This document shows positions 53,469-61,795 of a stretch of DNA of 64,000 nucleotides, piece after piece. Position 1 is the stretch's first letter, and the number at the start of each line of letters is the position of its first letter. The DNA is from Treponema vincentii (lineage in GTDB: Bacteria; Spirochaetota; Spirochaetia; Treponematales; Treponemataceae). The DNA is taken from assembly GCF_018336815.1 (NCBI RefSeq), contig NZ_CP050497.1, positions 1,798,001-1,862,000 of the forward strand, in the 5' to 3' direction. The position numbers and the translations under genes were made by a program. The notes under the pieces were generated by a model, which saw only the letters and a list, made by a program, of their open reading frames with translations, was not told the origin of the DNA and searched no databases.

Positions 53469-55031
53469 ATGAAACGTATGTTTAAGCTCTGTGCCGCACT
53501 GTTGATTGCCGCTACCTTGCTGAGCGGGTGCGATACGAAAAAAACGGACGCATCCGCATCCCAAACCAATTCGGAAAAGCCGATTGAAATCTCATTGTAT
53601 TATTCAGACAATGCGACGCTTCCCTTCAAAGCCGATTGGCTGACCGTGCAGGAATCGGAAAAGCGCTCAAACACAAAATTGCACTTTGAGCCGATACCGA
53701 TTGCCGATTACAGCACCAAGGTATCGTTAGCATTAAATACCGGCAATGGTCCCGATGTAATCCTTTACCAAAACACCAACGGAGAAAACGGTTCCTTGGC
53801 ATTAAACGGCGCGCTTATTCCGATCAGCGACTATGCCGAATGGACTCCGAACTTTAATGCACAGGTAAAAAAATTCGGATTGGAAAAAGACATCGACGCA
53901 GTTCGCCTGAAAGACGGAAAATATTATTATCTTCCTTCTTTATTCGACGTTCCTTTTTACGATGGCGGATTGATTTTGCGCGAAGACATACTGAATAAAT
54001 ATGGCTTATCTCAGCCGAAAACATTCGACGACCTCTATGTCTATTTAAAGAAATACAAACAAGATAATCCCGACTCATATCCCCTGACCATTTTGGCCGG
54101 CCCGCGGGTTTTATATAGAATGACAATGCCGTCATTCGGAATCAGCCTCAGCAAAAATTCTTCAACCGGTACCGGTGTTTTAAGCTGGGACTATGCGCAG
54201 GGTAATTATTTTGCAGGCGCCGTAACGGAAATGTATAAGTCCTATGCACGCTTCCTTGCAAAGCTCTACAAAGAGGGTTTGTTAGATCCTGAAATGGCAG
54301 ATCCCATCGACGGCGATAAATGGGCGCAAAAGCTCGCTACCGGCAAAGCAGTTGCCACGTATGCGTACTATGACCAAATCGGCGGCGTTACCGGAAAATC
54401 GGCTATCGAAGGCTTTAAACTGCAAATGTATCCGCCGCTCGCCGGTCCTGCAGGCGCTCACCATCAGCCCAAGAGCAGAACACAATGGGGCATCATGTTC
54501 CCGTCAAAGACCGCAAAGCGCGCTGACTTTGAACAAATTGTCCGTGCAATTGACGATATTTTCTTCAGCGATGAAGGTGCAAAACTCTGGTGTCTCGGCG
54601 TAGAAGGCGTAACCTATACGGTTGAAAACGGTAAAATCAAGTATGCAAAAGAAATTACCGAAGCTCCTGAAGGTGTTTACAAGACGATGCAGTTAAAATA
54701 CGGATGCGGCGCCGATACGACGCAGCTGGTATGGATTAACAGCAGAGAAATGACCAAGTATGACGACAATTATGCCCGCATCAATGCAGAAGTAGAAAAA
54801 ATGGATATGGCGATCCAACCCATTCCCCCTACTCCGCTGTTTGATGATGCTGTCGCCGAAGAAGCAGGTATCCTGCGTACTCCGCTCTTAGATACATTTG
54901 AAAAATGGAACAACGATTTTATCACCGGGAAAAAAGATCTTGATAAGGATTGGAATGCCTATGTTACCGAAATGAATAATGTCGGCATTGAAAAGTACCT
55001 TACACTCTATAACGAGCATGTAAGGAAATAA
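53469..55031 (+). CDS. ABC transporter substrate-binding lipoprotein (sugar type)
   Basis: 520 residues from ATG 53469 behind GGAGGAA. The lipobox is LLSGC (Cys21). The rest is an LplA/family 1-type binding protein: LYYSDNATLPFKADWLTVQE, GPDVILYQNT, then PSLFDVPFYDGGLILREDIL and the hinge FSDEGAKLWCLGVEG. Together with two downstream permeases of the LplB/LplC group it forms a CUT1-type importer, likely for an oligosaccharide. No ATPase gene is present, so a shared MsmK-type ATPase is expected elsewhere. Confidence 0.9.
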   Translation: MKRMFKLCAALLIAATLLSGCDTKKTDASASQTNSEKPIEISLYYSDNATLPFKADWLTVQESEKRSNTKLHFEPIPIADYSTKVSLALNTGNGPDVILYQNTNGENGSLALNGALIPISDYAEWTPNFNAQVKKFGLEKDIDAVRLKDGKYYYLPSLFDVPFYDGGLILREDILNKYGLSQPKTFDDLYVYLKKYKQDNPDSYPLTILAGPRVLYRMTMPSFGISLSKNSSTGTGVLSWDYAQGNYFAGAVTEMYKSYARFLAKLYKEGLLDPEMADPIDGDKWAQKLATGKAVATYAYYDQIGGVTGKSAIEGFKLQMYPPLAGPAGAHHQPKSRTQWGIMFPSKTAKRADFEQIVRAIDDIFFSDEGAKLWCLGVEGVTYTVENGKIKYAKEITEAPEGVYKTMQLKYGCGADTTQLVWINSREMTKYDDNYARINAEVEKMDMAIQPIPPTPLFDDAVAEEAGILRTPLLDTFEKWNNDFITGKKDLDKDWNAYVTEMNNVGIEKYLTLYNEHVRK

Positions 55032-55073
55032 CCTCTTACTGCGCCTGCATAAGCATCGCTTTGCGGGCGTATT

Positions 55074-55113
55074 GGGCATCTCTGAAAACTTAGGTATAGC
55101 TTTTAGAGATGCC
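55074..55113. repeat. Family A hairpin between binding-protein and permease genes
   Basis: GGCATCTCTgAAAA / TTTTAGAGATGCC with one bulged G, loop CTTAGGTATAGC. It lies 43 bases after the binding-protein stop and 18 before the permease start. It may act as a partial terminator, giving more binding protein than permease. Confidence 0.7.
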
Positions 55114-55130
55114 TTATTATTTTTAACACT

Positions 55131-56043
55131 ATGAATCAAAGAACAAAACGCTATTTTCATCAATATTGGCAGCTTTATGCGATGCTTCTGCTGCCCTTAC
55201 TTTATTTTATCATATTTAAATATGTTCCGATTTTCGGTAATGTACTTGCATTCAGGCGATATCGTCCGGGGCTCGGCGCATTCGGCACCGAATGGGTTGG
55301 GCTGCGCTATTTTACGATGTTCTTTAAAGACCCTGCCTTTTGGCGTGCATTTAGAAATACGCTGACTTTATCGCTGATGAATTTACTCATAAACTTCCCG
55401 ATACCGATTATCTTTGCGCTCCTTTTAAACGAAATACGTTCCGTTTTTTTAAAGAAATTTGTACAAACGGTTTCATATATGCCGCGCTTTATTTCAACCG
55501 TTGTCGTTATTGCAATGGCTGCGGAAATTCTTTCGCCGAGTACCGGTATTTTAAATCTTCTGTTAAAAAATACTTTCGATATGCAGCCGATCTATTTTAT
55601 GAATGAACCGTCTTATTTTAGAGTACTATATATTTTCACCGACACATGGCAGTATATGGGTTGGACTGCCATTATCTATCTTGCGGCAATTACGGGAATT
55701 AACGAAGAATTATACGAGGCGGCAAAAATCGATGGTGCGGGAAAATTACAGCAAATACTGTATATCACCATACCGTCTATCTTGCCGACTATTATGGTGA
55801 TGCTTATTCTGGAAATAGGCAGATTACTGACGCTTGGCTTTGAAAAAAATCCTGCTTATGTATACCCCGAACAATGCGGATGTCAGCGATATTATCGCAA
55901 CACTTGTATACCGCACCGGCTTAGCAAATCAAAACTATTCGTACGCAACGGCAATCGGATTATTTACCGGCGTTATCGGCATTGTTCTTGTCGCCTCTGC
56001 AAACGCTGCAAGCAAACGTCTCACCGACGAAAGTATCTATTAA
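55131..56043 (+). pseudogene. ABC permease (LplB-like), frameshifted in C-terminal third
   Basis: The N-terminal frame (55131 onward) has the sugar-permease features LLLPLLYFIIFKYVPIFGNVLAF, six membrane segments and the EAA loop EELYEAAKIDGAGKLQQILYITIPSILP. It then runs out of frame and ends at 56057 in basic junk. The missing C-terminus (ADVSDIIATLVYRTGLANQNYSY...) is in another frame, ending 56043. With six A instead of seven at 55843-55849 the protein reads GFEKILLMYTPNNADVSD continuously, about 303 residues. The partner permease is intact. Confidence 0.85.
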
Positions 56044-56070
56044 AAAGTACCCATTAACACGGAGTGATCT

Positions 56071-56937
56071 ATGCAATCAAGGCAAAACTCGTTCAGCATT
56101 TTTAATCTTATCCTCTTTATTGTGATGGCATTTGTCGTACTCATCTGCATTGTACCGTTTATATATATGATCGCCCTGTCTTTCTCCGACCCTGCCGCTA
56201 TTATGCAGAACAAAGTATCGTTTCTACCGGTGGGGTTTACAACCGCGGCATATAAGCAAATATTCACATATCCGAATTTCTTTAAAGCGTACGGTAATAC
56301 TATTTTCTATACCTTTTTCGGCACCCTTATTGCGCTTTGTTTTACCTCGACCTTTGCATATCCGCTTTCAAAAAAGTTTTTACGTGGAACCGGTATCATC
56401 ATGAAGTTAATAGTCTTTTCGATGTTTTTTTCGGGAGGTTTAATCCCCACCTATCTGCTTATTTCTTCATTGCATTTAACGGGTACGGTATTCGCGATAT
56501 TGCTTCCCTTTGCCATCAATCAGTTCCACCTGATTATCTTAATCAACTTTTTTAAAGCCTTTCCGCATGAGTTGGAAGAAGCTGCCTTGATAGACGGACT
56601 CGGCTACTTCAGGATTTTTACGCAGATTGTCATTCCTCTTTCAACTCCTGCTTTAGCGGCAATCGGTCTATATACGGCAGTATTCTTTTGGAATGATTGG
56701 TTTAACGGATTGATCTACTTAAAGTCTTCACAGTTCCCTGTTATGTTGTTTCTGCGCAATATCGTCAACGGTACGGCAACAATGGGAGATGGAGCCGGCA
56801 GCGCAGATATGTCGGTTATCGGTATTTCGATTAAAGCCGCCGTCATTATCGTTTCGACGCTGCCGATTATCCTGCTGTACCCCTTCCTGCAAAAATACTT
56901 TGTGAAAGGGCTGACAATCGGCTCGGTAAAAGGCTAA
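56071..56937 (+). CDS. ABC permease (LplC/YtcP-like)
   Basis: 288 residues, six membrane segments. The EAA motif region reads FFKAFPHELEEAALIDGLGYFRIFTQIVIPLSTPALAAIGL, where EEAALIDGxxxxxxFxxIxxP contacts the ATPase. The C-terminal LLYPFLQKYFVKGLTIGSVKG is typical of this permease group. It is the second permease of the importer; a strong terminator follows at 56972. Confidence 0.93.
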   Translation: MQSRQNSFSIFNLILFIVMAFVVLICIVPFIYMIALSFSDPAAIMQNKVSFLPVGFTTAAYKQIFTYPNFFKAYGNTIFYTFFGTLIALCFTSTFAYPLSKKFLRGTGIIMKLIVFSMFFSGGLIPTYLLISSLHLTGTVFAILLPFAINQFHLIILINFFKAFPHELEEAALIDGLGYFRIFTQIVIPLSTPALAAIGLYTAVFFWNDWFNGLIYLKSSQFPVMLFLRNIVNGTATMGDGAGSADMSVIGISIKAAVIIVSTLPIILLYPFLQKYFVKGLTIGSVKG

Positions 56938-56971
56938 AGAGTAAAAGGTTAAATAACGTATATCTCGTAAG

Positions 56972-57012
56972 CGGTGTTGTAAAACCGGCAGTTCTACAAC
57001 ACCGTTTTTTTT
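56972..57012 (+). terminator. Rho-independent terminator of the ABC operon
   Basis: CGGTGTTGTA / TACAACACCG stem (56972-57004) followed by eight T (57005-57012). The T-run overlaps the stop codon of the convergent gene at 57011. Confidence 0.85.
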
Positions 57013-58306
57013 ATCGGCGGCTTTCGGAGCTGCTGCCGGCAGCGGTTTCAAAATCAGCTTTAATTTTTTCCAATACTACACCGATATCATTTTGATAGAT
57101 AAAATCCCAGCCTACCCACGAGAATTTTTTATCGGCTGATAACCGATTGTCGACGGACGGATTGGTAGATGGGAAGAAACCGCTTTGCGCAAAAACTATA
57201 CCGGTCTTTTCCGAAAGAAAAAACGATACAAAATCTTTTGTGAACTCCTCAGTATCTTTTTTTACCAGCATAAAAATAGGAGCGACAATCGCACCGTCCT
57301 CCGGCCAAACCGTTTTAAGAGGAGTCCGCTCATCTATCATCTTAGAGAAAAAATAAGGACTGATGCTGACCACAGGCTGCACAGCCGCGGCTTTACCGCC
57401 TTTGACCATTTGAGCAGGATGCATATAAGCACTGCATGCTTTGCCTAATTTCTTAATTCCTTCATCACCAAAACGCGCGTAGATATTGAGAATAACCGAA
57501 TTAAATAAATCCAAATCACCGAATGGAATAGCGACGGAATGTTCAAATTCGGGAGATAAAATATCCTCCCATGTTTCCGGTACCTTTCTGCCGTTTAATA
57601 AAGCAGTATTTACAATCATAATTGCAGGAACGACGCCGATAATGGCGTAATTTTTTTTCTCATCCCGCAAATCGATATAGTCATTGCAAAAATCTTTATT
57701 GACCGTATCAAGTGCACAGTGAAATTCCTTGTTTTCAATAAAAGAACCCATCAGCTTTTTGTCAAAGAACAGTTCAAAACCGGCTGACAGGAGCACATCC
57801 GGCAGGTTTTCTTTTTTACCGGTTTTTGCCAGATCGATTATCCAATCAATACCGAGATTAGCCGATCTTAGATCATATCTGATTTTATAGTTTTTCTTTT
57901 CCAATTCTTCCTTATGCGTTTCGACATAATCGGAATAAAATGCTTCAAAGCTTTCCAGAAGAGGAATCCGTATCGGGCAAGGCAAAACACCTTCAATCCT
58001 GATCGTTTGTTTACCATCATCCGGTTCAACACGGTTATTATTCTTTGTCTTTAAACTCAGATCAATATGTGCAAAACCGGATGAGGCTGCTTGTTCGATA
58101 ATTTCAACGAGTTCCCGCTCGCATAAATCGATATCCAATTTCTTAGAAAAAAAAGCTTTTTCAAGTGTGATTTTCTTTCCCATCAATTTGCGCATGACCG
58201 GATTGGTGAGCGGCGTAAATCCCTTCCCTGCCAAATAGCGAATTGTTTCGGGGTACCGGTCCGTAACGTCAAAGACCGTTTCGTTCATCATAAAATAATT
58301 ATTCAT
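57011..58306 (-). CDS. DUF1858 domain fused to periplasmic-binding-like domain
   Basis: 431 residues, no signal peptide, so likely cytoplasmic. Residues 7-65 form a DUF1858 domain (VFDVTDRYPETIRYLAGKGF, then LTNPVMRKLMGKKITLEKA). From about 105 it resembles an iron/polyamine-type solute-binding protein (VPAIMIVNTALLNGRKVPETWEDILSPEFEHSVAIP, DLDLFNSVILNIYARFG, AVQPVVSISPYF). It may sense an intracellular ligand. It is divergent from the Crp-like regulator gene, which it may assist. GGAGGA precedes ATG 58306. Confidence 0.78.
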   Translation of the reverse strand: MNNYFMMNETVFDVTDRYPETIRYLAGKGFTPLTNPVMRKLMGKKITLEKAFFSKKLDIDLCERELVEIIEQAASSGFAHIDLSLKTKNNNRVEPDDGKQTIRIEGVLPCPIRIPLLESFEAFYSDYVETHKEELEKKNYKIRYDLRSANLGIDWIIDLAKTGKKENLPDVLLSAGFELFFDKKLMGSFIENKEFHCALDTVNKDFCNDYIDLRDEKKNYAIIGVVPAIMIVNTALLNGRKVPETWEDILSPEFEHSVAIPFGDLDLFNSVILNIYARFGDEGIKKLGKACSAYMHPAQMVKGGKAAAVQPVVSISPYFFSKMIDERTPLKTVWPEDGAIVAPIFMLVKKDTEEFTKDFVSFFLSEKTGIVFAQSGFFPSTNPSVDNRLSADKKFSWVGWDFIYQNDIGVVLEKIKADFETAAGSSSESRR

Positions 58307-58391
58307 AATCTTCCTCCAATAACAGATATATAGTAGACTATTTACAACCGATACTTAAAAAGACCCGCATACTATGCAAAGGAAGGATGCT

Positions 58392-59043
58392 GTGAATCCG
58401 TTATTCAAAGATATTTCCGCAAAGGAACTGGAAACCTATCTGACCGCCGTCAAGGCAAAGACCGCCGTTTATCAAAAAAGACAGTTTCATTTTCTTTGAA
58501 GGCGACCTCCCCAAGGCATTGTTCGTTCTTAAATCGGGAGTTGTCCAAATCGAAAAAAATGATATCGACGGTAAACGAATCATTATGAACCGCTTTGAAA
58601 CACCGGAAACAGTCTTCGGTGAAGTCTATGCTTTCTTGCAATCCATCCCGTATGATTATTCATGCAGGATAATCGCCGATGCGGAAATTCTCAGTATTCC
58701 GGCAAATATATTTTCAACCTCCGCAACACTGCCTGCCGTACAAACAAAAATTGTACAGAATCTTTTGTCTATTCTCGCGCATAAAGCTTATTTTTTAAAC
58801 CAGAAGCTGCTGATATTTTCATCATTTACACTGCGCAAAAAAATAGCCGTGTATCTGTTACAGCAAGCGCATGGTCAGCCTAAAATAACGCTTACACTGA
58901 ACCGAGAAGCTATGGCCGAATATCTTGCCGTTCCCCGCCCTTCCTTATCCCGTGAATTGATGAATATGCAAAAAGATAAACTGCTCACTATCTCCAATGA
59001 TACCATAACCATTAATATCGATAGGCTCGAAGATCTTGCATAA
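58392..59043 (+). pseudogene. Crp/Fnr-family regulator, frameshifted in the sensor domain
   Basis: The downstream frame (58519 start, ending 59043) holds most of the cyclic-nucleotide-binding-like barrel (KSGVVQIEKNDIDGKRIIMNR, PETVFGEVYAF) and a winged helix (LNREAMAEYLAVPRPSLSRELM). The N-terminus from GTG 58392 (or ATG 58374) is in another frame (NPLFKDISAKELETYLTAVKA...). With five A rather than six at 58474-58479 it reads VYQKDSFIFFEGDLPKALFVL, the expected Crp start, giving about 216 residues. It likely regulates the divergent DUF1858 gene. Confidence 0.83.
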
Positions 59044-59045
59044 AT

Positions 59046-59314
59046 TAAACCTGTTCGGAAACTTCCGTTTCTGAACAGGTTACCTTGAAATGCGATGTTC
59101 TAAATCGTATGTTTATTTTCAGTCGCTGAAATAGCGCGGCTGAAAAACACATCGAGTTTGCTTCGCAAACATCGCGTATTAACGTATGCGCGTTCCGCAC
59201 ATCAATGCAGCAGTTTCCAAAGTTCACACTTTGTTCAACTGTTGCATTTTAGGGTGCTATTTGTGCGATTTAGAACTCGTCGACCTATTCGAAAACGCAG
59301 TTATCGAATAGGTC
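59046..59314. repeat. Family C element, copy 3, with family D inserted in it
   Basis: AACCTGTTC..GAACAGGTT (59047-59080), then TTACCTTGAAATGCGAT. The left arm GTTCTAAATCGT of the middle hairpin is separated from its right arm GCTATTTGTGCGATTTAGAAC by the 145-base family D block. GACCTATTC..GAATAGGTC follows. A GT is present on both sides of the insert. This shows the D block is inserted in an existing C element. Confidence 0.85.
59109..59253. repeat. Family D structured repeat, copy 2 (nested)
   Basis: GTTTATTTT start, hairpins TTTTCAGtCGCT / AGCGcgGCTGAAAA, CGAGTTTGC-TTC-GCAAACATCG and TGCAGCAGTT..AAAGT / ACTTT..AACTGTTGCA, ending ATTTTAGG. It is the partner of 38327-38468. Confidence 0.82.
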
Positions 59315-59554
59315 ATTAATTCCGCATGTAGCCGGCTCTAAAAGTCCAATTTTTAGAACTATGCGGACTATATCATAACGAAAGCAAGAACTCGGTACCA
59401 TTTGTTACCGGATTGGTATTTTAGTATCCGGAAAATAGATATTATGAGAAAAAAATAATATTATCACTTTAGATTTTTGGCATTCAATTTTTTCGATATT
59501 CGTTTTTCGATTGCTTGACTAAAGCCGCAAAATAAATTATTATGGTGCTTTCTT
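59315..59554 (+). promoter_or_regulatory. tRNA upstream region with promoter
   Basis: A CCGCAT..ATGCGG hairpin (59322-59366) with inner TCTAAAA/TTTTAGA pairing resembles family A. The tRNA promoter is TTGACT (59515-59520), 17-base spacer, TATTAT (59538-59543), placing transcription start just before the tRNA. Confidence 0.6.
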
Positions 59555-59628
<74 letters not shown>

Positions 59629-59730
59629 TTTTTTCCCTCATAACAATTTCTGCAAGAAACACCGGAACCTACAGCGTTGCGCTGTAGAGACCTCACTATT
59701 TTCTATCCATTTTTATGAATGACAAATCAA

Positions 59731-60501
59731 TTATCGTAATTGGCTATTGGGAATCTTTGTTCCGGCAAGACGGATGAGATTCTCCATTTCAGCCTGTGTA
59801 TATGGACGGATTGTATTCCATGCGGGATTAAGACAGTTACCCGGTAAAAAAGGAGCAAAAAACCATGCGGCATCGGAAGGGAGTAATGCTGAAATAGCGC
59901 GTATCTCCTCGGCGGCTACAAGCGGCGGTACAAGAACTGTTCTGTACTCGATTTCTACCGATCGGCAAAATCTTTGCTTTTCCTGCAAAATCATCAGCGT
60001 CCGTTTAAGCGCAGCTTCAGGCTGTTCAGCCGCAGGCTCAGTCCCTGCCGGACAACAAAATTTAAGTTCATGATAACGGGAGGGAGCGGTCTTTATATCG
60101 ACGGCTATCATATCCGGACAGAGCGCTTCGTCGTGCAATAGCGAATACATCCTATCCGGCAATAGACCGTTTGTATCAAGTTTAACGGCAAGACCGGCTT
60201 TTCGTGCCCGTAGAATAAGCTCCGGTAAAATCGGAGACAACAGCGCTTCTCCACCTGAAATAACGAGTCCGCGCAATACCGACTTCCGCTTTTCGATATG
60301 CTCATAGACCGCTTCGATCGGTACGTAGTCATTCGTACCGCCCTGCAATGACTTACCGGCAGGCCCTTCCAAAACGGATGCACATACCAACTCACCGTTA
60401 TAGCAATACGGGCAGCGCAAGTTACAGCCGGGCAGAAAAACCGCAGCAGCAACCTTGCGCGGATAGTTGACAAGTGTGGTTTTCTGCAGACCGACATTCA
60501 T
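59731..60501 (-). CDS. nrdG: Anaerobic ribonucleotide reductase activase NrdG (radical SAM)
   Basis: 256 residues. The radical SAM motif is CNLRCPYC with Cys26, Cys30 and Cys33 (CxxxCxxC); GGEALLSP is the SAM-binding GGE block and KLDTNGLLP follows. It generates the glycyl radical on NrdD. It lies 3 bases after the redoxin gene, so one transcript. nrdD itself is not in the window. Confidence 0.9.
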   Translation of the reverse strand: MNVGLQKTTLVNYPRKVAAAVFLPGCNLRCPYCYNGELVCASVLEGPAGKSLQGGTNDYVPIEAVYEHIEKRKSVLRGLVISGGEALLSPILPELILRARKAGLAVKLDTNGLLPDRMYSLLHDEALCPDMIAVDIKTAPSRYHELKFCCPAGTEPAAEQPEAALKRTLMILQEKQRFCRSVEIEYRTVLVPPLVAAEEIRAISALLPSDAAWFFAPFLPGNCLNPAWNTIRPYTQAEMENLIRLAGTKIPNSQLR

Positions 60502-60504
60502 AGC

Positions 60505-61017
60505 TTACGCGATAACCGCTTCAGCCGTATATGGAGTTAAGTGATACGCTTTAAGATCGGCAACCGAATATGCACGAGAAAGCTCTTTTTCCGATTCATT
60601 ATACATGATAACGGTAGGACAGGAACGAACGCCGTGCTTGGCAGCAGCTTTAATACCCTCTTCGGTGTCGGCATCGATATAATGGATGTCAATACCGAGA
60701 TTATTGCAGTAATCTTTAACAGGGGGGCAATTAGGACATGTCTTTCGCGTATATACCTCAAAAAAGGCAGGATATTGAATTGATGTCGTTCCCGTATCCA
60801 CTACGGTACTTTGCCCTGCATAGAGGGGCGTTTTGGGATTTTCGTGTTCAAACATTTTCCGTTCTGAAAACTCTTCACGCTTGCCCTTATTCCAGTTACG
60901 GACGGAACGGTAATAACCGACTATGCGTGCATATACTTCCGTTGTGGAACCGTGTACGTTTTGCAGTTCGGACTGTGCAGCTGCAATATCAGCATCGATT
61001 GCTTCTCTTGTTCTCAT
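60505..61017 (-). CDS. NrdD-tail-like/thioredoxin-fold protein of the class III RNR
   Basis: 170 residues. The first 56 residues (RTREAIDADIAAAQSELQN, EVYARIVGYYRSVRNWNKGKREEF) resemble the C-terminal end of class III ribonucleotide reductases (RxxGYxxxxxxWNxGKxEE), but without its zinc cysteines. Residues 85-170 form a redoxin fold with C94-P-N-C97 and a cis-Pro region (RSCPTVIMYN). It probably supplies reducing equivalents to NrdD. It shares a transcript with nrdG and lies behind probable NrdR boxes. Confidence 0.72.
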   Translation of the reverse strand: MRTREAIDADIAAAQSELQNVHGSTTEVYARIVGYYRSVRNWNKGKREEFSERKMFEHENPKTPLYAGQSTVVDTGTTSIQYPAFFEVYTRKTCPNCPPVKDYCNNLGIDIHYIDADTEEGIKAAAKHGVRSCPTVIMYNESEKELSRAYSVADLKAYHLTPYTAEAVIA

Positions 61018-61057
61018 GGTGCTTTACCCGCCTTTTTATAGAGTTATGTTTAACATC

Positions 61058-61127
61058 ACACTATATAAGTTTATCTATATAGTGTTAATTACGCTTATGT
61101 TTATTACAATACCCCCATATATAGTGT
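61058..61127 (-). promoter_or_regulatory. Probable NrdR boxes upstream of the RNR genes
   Basis: ACACTATATAAGTTTA (61058), TTATCTATATAGTGT (ending 61085) and CCCATATATAGTGT (ending 61127) match the NrdR half-site ACACTATATA or its complement. The last two are 42 bases apart, four helical turns. NrdR represses ribonucleotide reductase operons when dATP is high, which fits the genes downstream (leftward). Confidence 0.7.
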
Positions 61128-61181
61128 ATGTCAAGTAGTCAAACAAACTCCCTCTTTGCCGTAAAACTCGATGTCCTATGG

Positions 61182-61210
61182 TTGACCAAGTATCGGTTTT
61201 TATGTATTAT
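61182..61210 (+). promoter_or_regulatory. Promoter of the rpsP operon
   Basis: TTGACC (61182-61187), 17-base spacer, TATTAT (61205-61210). The leader (about 80 bases) has a CTAAAAG-CTGCT-CTTTTAG hairpin, which might be an autoregulatory site, and GGGAGG before the GTG start. Confidence 0.65.
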
Positions 61211-61298
61211 AGCCTGTATTTTATTCTTGCAGGAACATTCCTAAAAGCTGCTCTTTTAGTAGTTCCTACTATATTGATTAATTTCCGGGAGGATTAAC

Positions 61299-61547
61299 GT
61301 GAGCGTAAAAATCAGACTCAAGAAGTTCGGGAGTAAAAAGCGTCCGTATTACCGTATCGTAGTACAGGATGTTCGTGAACCCCGTGACGGTAAAACCATC
61401 GACGAGGTAGGCATCTACCATCCTATTGAAGCCGAAGATCAGCAGATTGCTTTTGATGCCGATAAGGTACGCGGTTGGCTTAATAAAGGCGCTCAGCCGA
61501 CCGATACGGTTCGTCACTTACTCAACAAAAAACAATTCACATTATAG
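61299..61547 (+). CDS. rpsP: 30S ribosomal protein S16
   Basis: 82 residues starting at GTG, MSVKIRLKKFGSKKRPYYRI, then VVQDVREPRDGKTIDEVGIYHP, the canonical bS16 blocks. Length is normal. First gene of the conserved rpsP-khpA-rimM-trmD-rplS operon, preceded by its own promoter. Confidence 0.98.
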   Translation: MSVKIRLKKFGSKKRPYYRIVVQDVREPRDGKTIDEVGIYHPIEAEDQQIAFDADKVRGWLNKGAQPTDTVRHLLNKKQFTL

Positions 61548-61561
61548 GTCGGCTATCGAGC

Positions 61562-61795
61562 ATGGAACGTGATTTAGTCGAGTACATTGCAAAGTCGCTT
61601 GTCGATGATCCCAGCGCCGTTTCCGTATCGGAAAAAGAGACCGACCGCGGTATTGTGCTGGAATTGCGTGTTGCAAGCGGTGATGTAGGAAAGGTAATCG
61701 GAAAATTCGGAAGGGTTGCACAGGCAATTCGGACGTTGCTTATGGCATCAGCCGGTCGGAGCGGAACCCGTTATTTACTGGAAATTCTTGATTAA
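61562..61795 (+). CDS. khpA: KH-domain RNA-binding protein KhpA
   Basis: 77 residues made of one KH domain; the GxxG loop is GKVIGKFGR and the terminal IRTLLMASAGRSGTRYLLEIL is typical. KhpA binds RNA, often with KhpB. It sits 14 bases after rpsP and its stop overlaps the rimM start by one base. Confidence 0.95.
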   Translation: MERDLVEYIAKSLVDDPSAVSVSEKETDRGIVLELRVASGDVGKVIGKFGRVAQAIRTLLMASAGRSGTRYLLEILD

